NCBI RefSeq assembly: GCF_037963835.1
Contig: NZ_CP150145.1
Span: 5,208,001 to 5,272,000, forward strand
Length of the DNA: 64,000 bases
From: Paenibacillus sp. FSL H8-0332
GTDB lineage: Bacteria > Bacillota > Bacilli > Paenibacillales > Paenibacillaceae
Direction: 5' to 3'
The translations under genes and the position numbers were made by a program. Below are positions 42,651-51,588 of the stretch, piece after piece. Numbering within the stretch: the stretch's first letter is position 1; every line of letters begins with the position of its first letter. The notes beneath the pieces are model-generated. The model did not search any database. It was not told the DNA's origin and was given only the letters and a program-made list of their open reading frames with translations.

Positions 42651-44882
42651 TTACTCCGCAGCATTTTCCGTATCGGTGTCACCCGCCAAGGCTACGGGGA
42701 TATTCTCTCCATATTCATTAAGAGGACTTAGCTTCAGTGCTACCTGCGTTTTGCCCTTGTTCTTGACCTGACTCTGCTCTGTGACATAGCCTTCTCCCTC
42801 AATGGAGATGCCCACCTTCAGCAGGTTCAGAATCTCCAGCGCATCGCGCAGGGACTGTCCGCGCAAATCAGGAAGCGTCAGATTCTCTCCCTGCTCGCTT
42901 AACAGATAGATCCGCTGGCCGGCTGTTAAGGCAGTGCCTTTCTCAGGGTACTGGCTAACTACATTAGCACCTTGACCGACCGCTTCAAAATCAAAGCCCT
43001 GATTAATGAGCAGTTGTCTCGCTGCCTTCACCGTCTTGCCGGTCAGATCCGGCGCTTTGCGCTGGACCACAGCCTCGGCCTTCACCGTCTTCTTGTCGGC
43101 AGGACCTGTGACATCCCCCGCTTTGGGCACGCCCATATAAGGAAGCGCATGGGAGACGATATCCTTGAAGACTGGACCCGCAGCAGCACCGCCGCCGGCA
43201 GCATCGGCAGGCTCGTCAATGGTTACGAAGACCACGATCTTCGGATCATTGGCCGGTGCGTAACCGAGGAACGCGGAGCGAACCTTGTCCCGGTCATACC
43301 CGCCCTTACCATCTGGCTTGATCGCAGTACCTGTCTTACCTGCTACCCGGTATCCCTCAATGTAAGCATGTCTGCCGGTTCCGTGCTGCTGATCCGCCAC
43401 TACCTGTTCCAGATAGCTGCCCGTCTCCCGTGCGCTTGCCTCTGAGAGCACCTGACGTACAACCTCCGGCTTGGTGACCGTGGTCTTGCCGGTATTCGGA
43501 TCGGTAACCTCCTTCACCACATGCGGCACCAGCAGCTTGCCGCCGTTCGCAATCGCCGCCATGGCCGTGAGCTGCTGAATCGGGGTCACCAGCAGCTTGC
43601 CGTGACCATAGGCAAGTGTAGCATTCTCTACCGCCCGGTTCGGGTCCGGGTTGACAAGCCCGGTGATTTCGCCCGGAAGATCAATTCCTGTCTTCTCACT
43701 AAAACCAAAATCATTGATATACTTCAGCAACTTGTCCTTGCCCAGCATCTCGTAACCGAACTTAACAAAGGCAACGTTACTGGACCGTTTGACCCCCTCC
43801 AAGAAGGTGATCGTCCCGTATCCGGCCCGGTTCATATCGAAGATTGGCTTGCTGTACCCTTTGATCCGGATGGAGCCTGATTGAAACTTTTCATTCGGAT
43901 TGAACAGCTTCTCCTGCACAGCACCGGCCAGCGGGACGATCTTGAATGTTGAACCCGGCTCGAATCTTGTCATAATCGCATGATTAAAGAAGCCCGCCGC
44001 ATCCTGATTCTGATCGTAATATTCATTCGGGTTAAAGGTCGGCATGTTGGCCAGACCCAGAATCTCCATCGTGTTCGGATCGGCAGCAATGACACTGATC
44101 GATTTGGGCTTATACTCGGCAAAAGCCTTCTTCATGGCCTCTTCAATATATAATTGGATCGTGCTGTCGATCGTCAGCTTATAGTTGCTTCCATTCACCA
44201 CAGGCTGGAACGTATCCTTGGAATCGGGCAGCTTGATGCCCTTACCGTCACTCTGGTAATCCAGCTTCCCATCCGTTCCGGAGAGCTGTTTGTCCAGGAG
44301 CTTTTCCAGTCCCATCATTGCTTTGCCGTCTCTGTCTGTGTAGCCCAGAATATGCGCAGCAAGCGAATCCTTAGGATAATAGCGCTTCTGCTCCCTGACG
44401 AGCCCGACTCCGGTCTCCAGCGTATCATGTTCTTTCTTAAGCTTCTCTACAAAAGCCTTCACTTTATCGGCCATATCCTGGTTAATCTTCCAGCCTTCAT
44501 TACGGATCTCACGGTTCTTCAGATATTTTCCGTCTTTATCCTTGGCCTCCACCAGCTTCTTCAGCTCATCCACCGGTTTGTTCAATAGCTCATGCAGGCC
44601 CTGAATCACCTCTTCGCCGATCTTTTTCTCGGCAATGACCTGAGGGTTAACCACCACCGTGTAGGCCGGCACATCGCTGGCCAGAACACTGCCGTTACGG
44701 TCTTCGATCACCCCGCGGACAGCCTTGATGGTTGAAGTATGCGCCCACTGCGTAGCTGCGGCCTCCTGCCACTCCTTGCCTTGCAAAACCTGAATCCAGA
44801 ATACTCTGGCGACTAAAACAAGAAAAAAGAGGGTAATACACCCTCCTATAAACAGCGTGCGAAGTTTGATTCTCTTAACCAT
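42651..44882 (-). CDS. pbpB: Class B penicillin-binding protein PBP2B (FtsI-like)
   Basis: 743 residues; the septal transpeptidase. Seen: membrane span near the N-terminus, dimer domain, transpeptidase motifs STFK (EPGSTFKIVPLAG), SSN (RSSNVAFVKFG) and KTG (AGKTGTAIK), and two PASTA domains at the C-terminus (RKAPDLTGKTVKAARQLL and LTLPDLRGQSLRDALEIL). Two PASTA domains and position next to ftsL fit PBP2B. ATG at 44882 has GTGAGG upstream. Confidence 0.95.
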   Translation of the reverse strand: MVKRIKLRTLFIGGCITLFFLVLVARVFWIQVLQGKEWQEAAATQWAHTSTIKAVRGVIEDRNGSVLASDVPAYTVVVNPQVIAEKKIGEEVIQGLHELLNKPVDELKKLVEAKDKDGKYLKNREIRNEGWKINQDMADKVKAFVEKLKKEHDTLETGVGLVREQKRYYPKDSLAAHILGYTDRDGKAMMGLEKLLDKQLSGTDGKLDYQSDGKGIKLPDSKDTFQPVVNGSNYKLTIDSTIQLYIEEAMKKAFAEYKPKSISVIAADPNTMEILGLANMPTFNPNEYYDQNQDAAGFFNHAIMTRFEPGSTFKIVPLAGAVQEKLFNPNEKFQSGSIRIKGYSKPIFDMNRAGYGTITFLEGVKRSSNVAFVKFGYEMLGKDKLLKYINDFGFSEKTGIDLPGEITGLVNPDPNRAVENATLAYGHGKLLVTPIQQLTAMAAIANGGKLLVPHVVKEVTDPNTGKTTVTKPEVVRQVLSEASARETGSYLEQVVADQQHGTGRHAYIEGYRVAGKTGTAIKPDGKGGYDRDKVRSAFLGYAPANDPKIVVFVTIDEPADAAGGGAAAGPVFKDIVSHALPYMGVPKAGDVTGPADKKTVKAEAVVQRKAPDLTGKTVKAARQLLINQGFDFEAVGQGANVVSQYPEKGTALTAGQRIYLLSEQGENLTLPDLRGQSLRDALEILNLLKVGISIEGEGYVTEQSQVKNKGKTQVALKLSPLNEYGENIPVALAGDTDTENAAE

Positions 44883-44928
44883 AAGGTACCTCACAACCTC
44901 TATTATTGCGATTGCCGTTCATCGCTGA

Positions 44929-45324
44929 TTATTTACCGGCCTTTTCAGTAGCCTGGCTGCTAAGCGGAACATAGATGGTAGAGTCCTCAGAAGGGACTAC
45001 AAAACCCATTTCCTTCGCCCGCGGGACGATCGTCTGCTCCAGCGTCTGCTTCTCCATCTGAAATGTTGCAATTTGTTTTTTGCTGTTGGCAATTGCGCTG
45101 TCCAGCTTCTGGGCCTGCATATTCAAATCGTAAATATGGACGTAACGCCAGATCAGGGAGGCTGCTACCAGAATAAAGGCTCCCAGCGTCAGCATGTACA
45201 AAAGCTTCTCCTGCAGCGGCAGCACTCTGCGCCTGGTGACAACTTTCGTTTTCTCACGGTACAGCGGGTTTGCCGTTTCTTTTCTCTTAGGTTGAACTGC
45301 TAAATTTCCGCGGGTATAAGCCAT
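44929..45324 (-). CDS. ftsL: Division protein FtsL
   Basis: 131 residues: a basic N-terminus, one membrane span (about residues 42-62, LLYMLTLGAFILVAASLIW), and an extracellular leucine-zipper-like coiled coil (about 65-115). FtsL joins DivIC and DivIB in activating septal wall synthesis. It sits between rsmH (23-base gap) and pbpB as in other Bacillales; the family is recognised by layout and position more than by sequence. Confidence 0.88.
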   Translation of the reverse strand: MAYTRGNLAVQPKRKETANPLYREKTKVVTRRRVLPLQEKLLYMLTLGAFILVAASLIWRYVHIYDLNMQAQKLDSAIANSKKQIATFQMEKQTLEQTIVPRAKEMGFVVPSEDSTIYVPLSSQATEKAGK

Positions 45325-45347
45325 CTCTGATTCTCCTTTATCGTCAT

Positions 45348-46301
45348 CTACAATTTCTCAGCGATACGCAGCTTGGCTGAACGGGCACGCGAGTTAAGCT
45401 CCAGCTCTTCTTCTCCCGGCACAATGGGCTTGCGGTTCATTAGCTTCAAGGTACCTTTGGCACCGCATACGCAGTACGGAAGGTCAGGCGGACAAGTACA
45501 ACGGCTTAGATAGCTGCTGAAAATCTGCTTGCAGATCCGGTCCTCCAACGAGTGAAAGGTGATAACGGATACCCTTCCCTCAGGCGCCAGACAGCGTACA
45601 GCCGCATGCAGCCCTTCCTCAAAAGCACCCAGCTCATCATTGACGGCTATCCGCAGCCCCTGAAAACTCCGCTTGGCCGGATGTCCTCCGGTCCTTCTTG
45701 CAGCCGCAGGAATGCCTTCCTTGATCAGTTCGGCCAATTCACCGGTGCTCTCCACCGGGCGTTCTTCCCTGCGCTCAACAATCTTCCGGGCAATCCGCCG
45801 TGAGAATTTCTCTTCTCCATACTGGAAAAGCACCCTGGCAATTTCCCGCTCACTCCAGGTGTTGACGATATCCGCCGCCGTCAGCTGTGCCGACTGGTCC
45901 ATCCGCATATCCAGCGGAGCGTCATGATTGTAGCTGAATCCGCGTTCCCCCTCGTCAAACTGCGGAGAAGATACCCCCAGATCAAAGAGAATCCCGTCTA
46001 CTTGAGGAACTCCGTCCTTCTGTGGAACAAACGGCAGTCCCTTCAGAACCTGCTCCAGATCGCGGAAGTTGGTCTTAACGGTCACCACCTTGTCGCCGTA
46101 TCCGGACAATCTCTCCTTCGCATTGTTCAGCGCCCAGTCATCCTGATCCAGACAGATCAGCCGGCCCTCACCGCTAAGCTTGGATGCGATAAGGGCGCTG
46201 TGCCCGGCTCCTCCGAGCGTACAATCTACATATAGGCCATCCTTCTTGATGTGCAGCCCTTCTGTCGCTTCTTCTTTTAGTACCGTGATGTGGTGAAACA
46301 A
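45348..46301 (-). CDS. rsmH: 16S rRNA (cytosine-1402-N4) methyltransferase
   Basis: 317 residues. It methylates C1402 in the ribosomal P site with SAM. Seen: HHITVLKEEATEGL, YVDCTLGGAGHSALI (SAM loop), LDQDDWALNNA, GILFDLGVSSPQFDEGERGFSY, LDMRMDQSAQLTA and VITFHSLEDRI. The start is TTG at 46301, with GGAGG 8 bases upstream. It follows mraZ by 39 bases. Confidence 0.96.
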   Translation of the reverse strand: MFHHITVLKEEATEGLHIKKDGLYVDCTLGGAGHSALIASKLSGEGRLICLDQDDWALNNAKERLSGYGDKVVTVKTNFRDLEQVLKGLPFVPQKDGVPQVDGILFDLGVSSPQFDEGERGFSYNHDAPLDMRMDQSAQLTAADIVNTWSEREIARVLFQYGEEKFSRRIARKIVERREERPVESTGELAELIKEGIPAAARRTGGHPAKRSFQGLRIAVNDELGAFEEGLHAAVRCLAPEGRVSVITFHSLEDRICKQIFSSYLSRCTCPPDLPYCVCGAKGTLKLMNRKPIVPGEEELELNSRARSAKLRIAEKL

Positions 46302-46340
46302 GCTGCATCCCTCCAAGGCAGTAATTCGAAATGGTATGTT

Positions 46341-46778
46341 TTATAGATCAAAATTGAAATCCACCAATTTCTCGGCGATTTCGTTGAACGATTCTTCTGA
46401 CTGTTCGAAGTACTGCTCCCATAGCTGCTTGTTCCAGATCTCCACCCGGTTCGAAACGCCCAGAATAACACAGTCCTTGTCCAGCTTGGCATATTGCCGC
46501 AGATTACCCGGCAGATTCACCCTGCCTTGCTTGTCCCATACACACTCAGTCGCTCCCGAGAAAAAAAAGCGGCTGAACGCACGGGCATCCGATTTCATCA
46601 GTGATAGGCTTTTAAGCTTTTGCTCCATGATTCCCCATTCTTCCATGGGATAAACAAACAAGCATGAGTCCAGGCCGCGGGTCGCAACGAAGGAGGTTCC
46701 GAGCATGTCACGGAACTTGGCCGGGATAATAATCCGGCCTTTATCGTCAATGCTGTGCTGGTATTCCCCCATAAACAT
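46341..46778 (-). CDS. mraZ: Transcriptional regulator MraZ
   Basis: 145 residues, two AbrB-like swapped-hairpin domains, each with a conserved core: KGRIIIPAKFRDMLG and KQGRVNLPGNLRQYAKL. MraZ binds repeated TGGGN boxes and represses its own dcw operon. Such boxes are present in its leader (46786-46821). It is the first gene of the dcw cluster. Confidence 0.96.
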   Translation of the reverse strand: MFMGEYQHSIDDKGRIIIPAKFRDMLGTSFVATRGLDSCLFVYPMEEWGIMEQKLKSLSLMKSDARAFSRFFFSGATECVWDKQGRVNLPGNLRQYAKLDKDCVILGVSNRVEIWNKQLWEQYFEQSEESFNEIAEKLVDFNFDL

Positions 46779-46785
46779 GCTTGGT

Positions 46786-46844
46786 CCCCACCTTTAAATC
46801 CCGATTCCCCACTTTGCCCCACTTTTCACCACCTAAGCATAATA
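46786..46844 (-). promoter_or_regulatory. mraZ promoter with MraZ-binding repeats
   Basis: TGGGG occurs on the minus strand at 46817-46821 and 46807-46811 (5 bases between), a weaker GGATT unit follows at 46797-46801, and TGGGG again at 46786-46790, close to a 10-base period. This is the known pattern of MraZ sites. TATTAT at 46839-46844 is a likely -10 box with a poor TTTTTG at 17 bases, so the boxes would lie in the start of the transcript. Confidence 0.6.
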
Positions 46845-46940
46845 GATTCGCCATTAAAAATCAAAAACCTTTTTCCGGAGCAAGGTAATTTTTTCTTATT
46901 TGTCAAGAGGCTATTCTTGCAATCCCTGCGGACATGCAAA

Positions 46941-46970
46941 AGCCCGGGCCAATGTGATTGGCTCCGGGCT
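46941..46970 (-). terminator. Terminator after ahcY
   Basis: Minus-strand AGCCCGGAGCCAA pairs with TTGGCCCGGGCT, followed by TTTTG. It separates bshC-ahcY from mraZ. Confidence 0.88.
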
Positions 46971-46987
46971 CGTGCAGATCCATATCC

Positions 46988-48259
46988 TTAGTCGTTCAGA
47001 TTCCAGCTGTCCAGATACTCCACTTGCGCCTGTGTCAGGCTGTCGATGGATATCCCCAGACTTTCCAGCTTGTAACGCGCTACCTGCTCATCCAGCTCAT
47101 AGGGTACATTCTCCACTTTGACGCCAATACTCTTATAATTATCATTCACATATTTAAGGGACAAGGCCTGGAGTGCGAAGGTGGTATCCATAATCTCTGC
47201 CGGATGACCATCCGCTGCGCCAAGGTTCACCAGACGTCCTTCAGCCAGGAGATACAGCTTGCGTCCGTCCTTAAGCTTATACTCTTCGATATTCTTGCGC
47301 ACCGTCCGCTGGGACACCGAGCGCTCAGCCAGCTCCGGCTTGTTGACCTCCACATCGAAATGTCCGGCATTGCAGAGAATCGCGCCATCTTTCATCACAT
47401 CATAATGCTCACCGCGGATTACGTAACGGTTGCCAGTGACTGTAACGAAGAAATCACCGTGCTTCGCAGCTTCCGAAATCGGCATGACATGGAATCCGTC
47501 CATGTGGGCTTCGACCGCCTTGATCGCATCCACTTCTGTAACAATTACGTTCGCCCCAAGCCCCTTGGCCCGCATCGCTACACCTTTACCGCACCAGCCG
47601 TAGCCGACCACAACCACTGTTTTACCGGCCACAATCAGGTTAGTGGTGCGGACGATGCCATCCCATGCCGACTGTCCTGTACCATAGCGGTTATCGAACA
47701 AATATTTGCAATAAGCGTCATTTACCGCCACCATCGGGAATTTCAGCATGCCTTGCTTCTGCAGTGCCTTCAGCCGAATGATGCCTGTTGTCGTCTCCTC
47801 CGCCCCCCCACGGACATTCTCCATCAGGTCGGGACGCTCGGAGTGCAGCAGGGTGGCGAAATCACCGCCGTCATCGATAATGAGATCCGGCTTGCTCTCC
47901 AGTGCCCGGATGTTCAGTGCCTTGAACTCTTCCGGGGAAGGATTGTACTTGGCAAATACGGTAATGCCGTCCTCAACGAGTGCCGCACACACGTCGTCCT
48001 GGGTAGATAACGGGTTGGAGCCTGTAATCGTCACCTCAGCGCCACCAGCCTGCACTACCTTGGCCAGATAAGCGGTCTTGGCTTCCAGATGAAGGGTGAT
48101 TGATACCTTGAGCCCCTTGAACGGCTGCTCGGCTTCGAACTGCTCACGGATGCGGTTCAGTACCGGCATATGCTGGCGAACCCAGTCGATTTTGAGATGC
48201 CCCTCAGGTGCAAGCGACATATCGGCAACAATACTGTTTTGCTTGGATATTGAACTCAT
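46988..48259 (-). CDS. ahcY: Adenosylhomocysteinase
   Basis: 423 residues. It splits S-adenosylhomocysteine to homocysteine and adenosine with bound NAD. Seen: ITLHLEAKTAYLA, IIDDGGDFATLLH, GGAEETTTGI, MVAVNDAYCKYLFDNRYGTGQS (with the catalytic Lys-related segment), VVVVGYGWCGKGVAMRAKGLGA (NAD loop), NAGHFDVEV and LYLLAEGRLVNLGAADGHPA. It starts 25 bases after bshC with a GGGGGT site, so the two are likely co-transcribed; both relate to thiol and sulfur metabolism. In B. subtilis bshC adjoins mraZ directly. Confidence 0.95.
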   Translation of the reverse strand: MSSISKQNSIVADMSLAPEGHLKIDWVRQHMPVLNRIREQFEAEQPFKGLKVSITLHLEAKTAYLAKVVQAGGAEVTITGSNPLSTQDDVCAALVEDGITVFAKYNPSPEEFKALNIRALESKPDLIIDDGGDFATLLHSERPDLMENVRGGAEETTTGIIRLKALQKQGMLKFPMVAVNDAYCKYLFDNRYGTGQSAWDGIVRTTNLIVAGKTVVVVGYGWCGKGVAMRAKGLGANVIVTEVDAIKAVEAHMDGFHVMPISEAAKHGDFFVTVTGNRYVIRGEHYDVMKDGAILCNAGHFDVEVNKPELAERSVSQRTVRKNIEEYKLKDGRKLYLLAEGRLVNLGAADGHPAEIMDTTFALQALSLKYVNDNYKSIGVKVENVPYELDEQVARYKLESLGISIDSLTQAQVEYLDSWNLND

Positions 48260-48284
48260 GGTAGGACCCCCTAGAATAATTTGC

Positions 48285-49916
48285 TTACATATAAATAATA
48301 CGGTGTGTTCCACTGTAGTCAGCAGACACAGCCATCAATTCCTCCAGCCATTCCAATCCGTACCGGTTCAGATAATACATCATATTATAGACCCGCTCCT
48401 GAAGCTTGCCCAGCGGCATTAGCGATAGCTCGATCCGTTCCCACTGGCGCAGTGCAGCTTCATTCTGCTTCTCCATCGCATCCAGAGCTTTGCCCTGCAG
48501 GAAGGAGATCTGGTCGATAATCTTATCCTTGTTATTGCTGCCCAGCTTCAGCAGACCCGCCTGAATGCTCCCAAGCTGTTCGATCAGCGGCTCATACATC
48601 CCTGAGAATGCTGCCTTGATCTCTTCGAATTTGTCTTCGAGCTTCAGCTCATCCTGAGCGCTCAGCCACGCTTTGCGTTTATCATCCAGACCCGTCTGCA
48701 CATCCGTGAAGGACAAGCCGTATTTATCCATATGCTTGTGAAGTGTTCCCTCAATGACTGAAAAAGACATACGCGGAATAATAAGCGGCATCTGTCCGTC
48801 CATGATCTTGAAGGCTTGCTGTGGAATTGCCCAGTAAGCCATTTCCCCTTGTCCAAGCACCGTAGCGAGGACAGGAAGCACATAATCCTGCATCAGCGGA
48901 CGGGTTAGCACATTGTTGCTGAACCGTTCGGGATGGCTCTCCAGCAGCTCCAGCAGCTCAGAACGGGAGAACGAGACTGTCGCCTTCCGGTCTGTGAACC
49001 GTCCCTCCACCTTATGGAGCAGAAGCCGTGCACCTTCATGGATATAGAAAAGATTCGCATTGCCGGGCGTCACATCAGCCTGTAGCTCATATCCGCTGTC
49101 CGTAATCCGTTCAGCCGCTGCCAGATAAGCTGCCTCCAGCTCGTCATTCCGTTCAATCATGGAAGCGAACATGGGCGCTTCCAGCCTGCGCAGGGCAGGA
49201 TCGGCAGAATCCAGCAAAATCAGTCCGAATTTGCCGAACAAAGACCCCAGCAGCTTCGCAAACGCCTCCGTCATATTCCCGGCACCCGTTGATGCAGCCG
49301 TGACCAGCTCCATCAGTTGCGGCTTGAACTCACTGTCCTGCAATAAGCCGTCCAGCTGCGCAACCACTTGAAGCCAGCTCTCGGCATCCACCTTGATCTC
49401 ACTGACCGAGGACCGGGGTCCTTCACCTTTATCCAGCTTAATCCGGGTAATTTCGCCGGTCCGGTTCAGCACATAGGTATGATTGACCTCATCCCAGTCA
49501 TGATCCTCCCCCGCAATCCAGAACAGCGGCACGACGGGCCGTCCAAGCTGAGCCGCCGCCTCCCGGGCAGCCTGAATGGTCGTAATGGCCTTATAGACCA
49601 CGAAGAGCGGGCCGGTGAACAAGCCGCTCTGCTGACCGCCGGTCACCACGAGAGTTTCTGGCTGCTCAAGCAATTCAAGCGAATGAAGAACTGCCTCATG
49701 CGTATTGTGCTTCCCGTTGTAGCTGCGTAAGTATGCAACTACTTCTGCGCGGTCTGCCCGCAGGCTTCCGGTACGATCCAGCCATTCAGCGCGTTCAGCC
49801 CGGCTCTCCGGGACGCGGAAGTCCCCGCCATACAAATGTCCTACTGCTTCATATTGATGTATATAGTCACTGGCGAGCGCAGATCCGCCCGGCAGTGGTT
49901 CCGGTACAACATTCAT
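48285..49916 (-). CDS. bshC: Bacillithiol synthase, cysteine-adding
   Basis: 543 residues. It joins cysteine to glucosaminyl-malate in the last step of bacillithiol synthesis. Seen: VTGGQQSGLFTGPLFVVYKAITTI (nucleotide-like loop), VPLFWIAGEDHDWDEVNHTYV, GLILLDSADPALRRL and the C-terminal coiled coil. ATG at 49916 has AAGGAGG upstream; an open frame upstream to 50036 lacks a ribosome site. A sigma-A promoter is at 49987-50015. Confidence 0.93.
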   Translation of the reverse strand: MNVVPEPLPGGSALASDYIHQYEAVGHLYGGDFRVPESRAERAEWLDRTGSLRADRAEVVAYLRSYNGKHNTHEAVLHSLELLEQPETLVVTGGQQSGLFTGPLFVVYKAITTIQAAREAAAQLGRPVVPLFWIAGEDHDWDEVNHTYVLNRTGEITRIKLDKGEGPRSSVSEIKVDAESWLQVVAQLDGLLQDSEFKPQLMELVTAASTGAGNMTEAFAKLLGSLFGKFGLILLDSADPALRRLEAPMFASMIERNDELEAAYLAAAERITDSGYELQADVTPGNANLFYIHEGARLLLHKVEGRFTDRKATVSFSRSELLELLESHPERFSNNVLTRPLMQDYVLPVLATVLGQGEMAYWAIPQQAFKIMDGQMPLIIPRMSFSVIEGTLHKHMDKYGLSFTDVQTGLDDKRKAWLSAQDELKLEDKFEEIKAAFSGMYEPLIEQLGSIQAGLLKLGSNNKDKIIDQISFLQGKALDAMEKQNEAALRQWERIELSLMPLGKLQERVYNMMYYLNRYGLEWLEELMAVSADYSGTHRIIYM

Positions 49917-49986
49917 GGATTGTGGCCTCCTTGTTCTGCAATAACCTGCTGCTATATGTAATTCATAAATCGATAAACCCTTTATG

Positions 49987-50015
49987 ATTGTATCCAAAGT
50001 TAGGGGCGGCGTCAA
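49987..50015 (-). promoter_or_regulatory. Sigma-A promoter of bshC-ahcY
   Basis: TTGACG (50010-50015), 17 bases, TACAAT (49987-49992) on the minus strand, about 70 bases ahead of the bshC ATG. Confidence 0.75.
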
Positions 50016-50061
50016 AGAAAGAAACACCGGGCTCATCCATCAAGCCCACACGATGAAACAA

Positions 50062-50088
50062 TAGGCGAGAGCTAAATGCTCCCGCCTA
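50062..50088 (-). terminator. Terminator after oppF
   Basis: Minus-strand TAGGCGGGAGC pairs with GCTCTCGCCTA around ATTTA, followed by TTGTTTC. It closes the opp operon. Confidence 0.8.
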
Positions 50089-50110
50089 CGTTCCACCTGC
50101 CATTTTAAGT

Positions 50111-51043
50111 TTAGGCAAACTGCTTGGCCACGAAATGTCCTTTGGACACCTCAATCATCTCAAAGTCGCTGTCATTTGTTTTTTCGCCAGCAGCATAAAT
50201 CGGGCTGCCCAGCTCATCATGCAGATGAATGCGTTTTTTGTTTGCCTCCACCTCTGGGTCCGGAACCGGAATCGCAGAGAGCAGGGATTTGGTATATGGA
50301 TGGAGCGGATTAGCGTACAATTCTTCACTTTCCGCCAATTCTACCATTTTGCCCAGGTACATAACGGCCACACGGTCACTGATATGCTTAACCATGGACA
50401 AGTCATGCGCGATGAAGAGATAAGTAAGTCCAAGACGGTCCTGCAGCTCCTTGAGGAGGTTAACGACCTGTGCCTGGATGGAAACGTCAAGTGCCGAGAT
50501 CGGCTCATCACAGACGATGAACTTAGGGTTCACGGCAAGCGAGCGGGCAATCCCGATACGTTGGCGTTGTCCGCCGGAGAACTCATGCGGATAACGGGTA
50601 GCGTGATCATGGTTAAGACCAACCATATCCAGCAGCTCTTCAATCCGCTTCTTGCGTTCCTGCCGGCTTCCGGCCAGATTGTGAATATCCAATGCTTCGC
50701 CAATGATGTCAGATACCGTGAACCGCGGGTTAAGCGAGGCATACGGGTCCTGGAAAATCATTTGCATATCACGGCGCATAGCCTTCATTTTGCCGCCGGA
50801 CAATTTGTAGATATCTGTACCATTATATTTCACGCTTCCTGCAGTCGGCTCATACAAGCGAAGAACTGTACGGCCGGCAGTAGTCTTGCCGCAGCCGGAC
50901 TCCCCTACCATACCCAGGGTTTCGCCTTCGCGAATCGAGAAACTAATATTATCAACAGCCTTAAGAACTCTTCCCTTACCAACATTGAAATACTTCTTAA
51001 GACCTTCTACTTCAATCAGATTCTTGCTCAAATTCTTACTCAA
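50111..51043 (-). CDS. oppF: Oligopeptide ABC transporter ATP-binding protein OppF
   Basis: 310 residues. Seen: Walker A GESGCGKTT (about residues 48-56), Q-loop QMIFQDPYASLNPR, signature SGGQRQR, Walker B PKFIVCDEPISALD, H-loop FIAHDLSMVKHI, and the C-terminal OppF/DppF extension (LHPYTKSLLSAIPVPDPE). It normally works as a heterodimer with OppD, but oppD upstream is a pseudogene here. The start is TTG at 51043 after AAGGAGGTG, a site that overlaps the end of the oppD remnant. Confidence 0.93.
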   Translation of the reverse strand: MSKNLSKNLIEVEGLKKYFNVGKGRVLKAVDNISFSIREGETLGMVGESGCGKTTAGRTVLRLYEPTAGSVKYNGTDIYKLSGGKMKAMRRDMQMIFQDPYASLNPRFTVSDIIGEALDIHNLAGSRQERKKRIEELLDMVGLNHDHATRYPHEFSGGQRQRIGIARSLAVNPKFIVCDEPISALDVSIQAQVVNLLKELQDRLGLTYLFIAHDLSMVKHISDRVAVMYLGKMVELAESEELYANPLHPYTKSLLSAIPVPDPEVEANKKRIHLHDELGSPIYAAGEKTNDSDFEMIEVSKGHFVAKQFA

Positions 51044-51059
51044 ACGAACTGCACCTCCT

Positions 51060-51580
51060 TGGCCATCGAATGCAGATTCCAGCAGCCCGCCATAATGCGT
51101 CTCACTGAACTCTGTGGCGCCGGGATCAACTCCTTCACAGGGCAGCCATTGCTTCGCTGCAATGCGCTGTGAGCGGATAACCGACCGGCGGCTTAATCAG
51201 ATCCGGGGAAGTTCCGATGATCGGAATCACCGGCTCGCCCTTCTTGGGGTCAAGACGCGGCACCAGCCGCACAAGACCCTTGGTGTACTACGATAACCCG
51301 GTCACATCACACGGCAATTACGCCAGGGATATGTAATCAGGATGATGGAGGTCCCAAGCGAATGTTGCACATCGCCGGAGACTGCGTGGGAGATATTGGT
51401 TAAAGCGAGCCTGCGCATTCACACTTTAATAAGTTGATTATACGCTGCGGCCGCTGACATATTCTGATGTCAGATCAAAACTTCGGTTATCTGTTTGCCC
51501 ACTTGGATCATTGGGTTCAAAGATGTCATCGGGTCTTGAAATATCATGCCAATATCTTTGCCGCATGGGTTCCACCATTG
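51060..51580 (-). pseudogene. oppD: oppD remnant (oligopeptide ABC transporter ATPase), frameshifted and truncated
   Basis: Between oppC and oppF, where oppD belongs, about 520 bases encode broken OppD pieces in shifting frames. Directly after oppC: GKDIGMIFQDPMTSLNP (Q-loop) then VGKQITEVLI and a stop. Next come fragments like RFNQY and SGDVQHS (the signature region, SGGMRQR in intact OppD), then YTKGLVRLVPRLD, GEPVIPIIGTSPDL and PPVGYPLTAHC in another frame, and FSETHYGG near the end. Walker A and the Walker B region are missing. Intact OppD is about 330-360 residues. So this is decay, not a small gene. Confidence 0.9.
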
Positions 51581-51588
51581 TTTACTTC

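Noticed and set aside
51060..51580. Treating the oppC-oppF gap as a small novel gene
   Set aside because: Conserved OppD pieces occur in order but in different frames, so decay of oppD is the better explanation.
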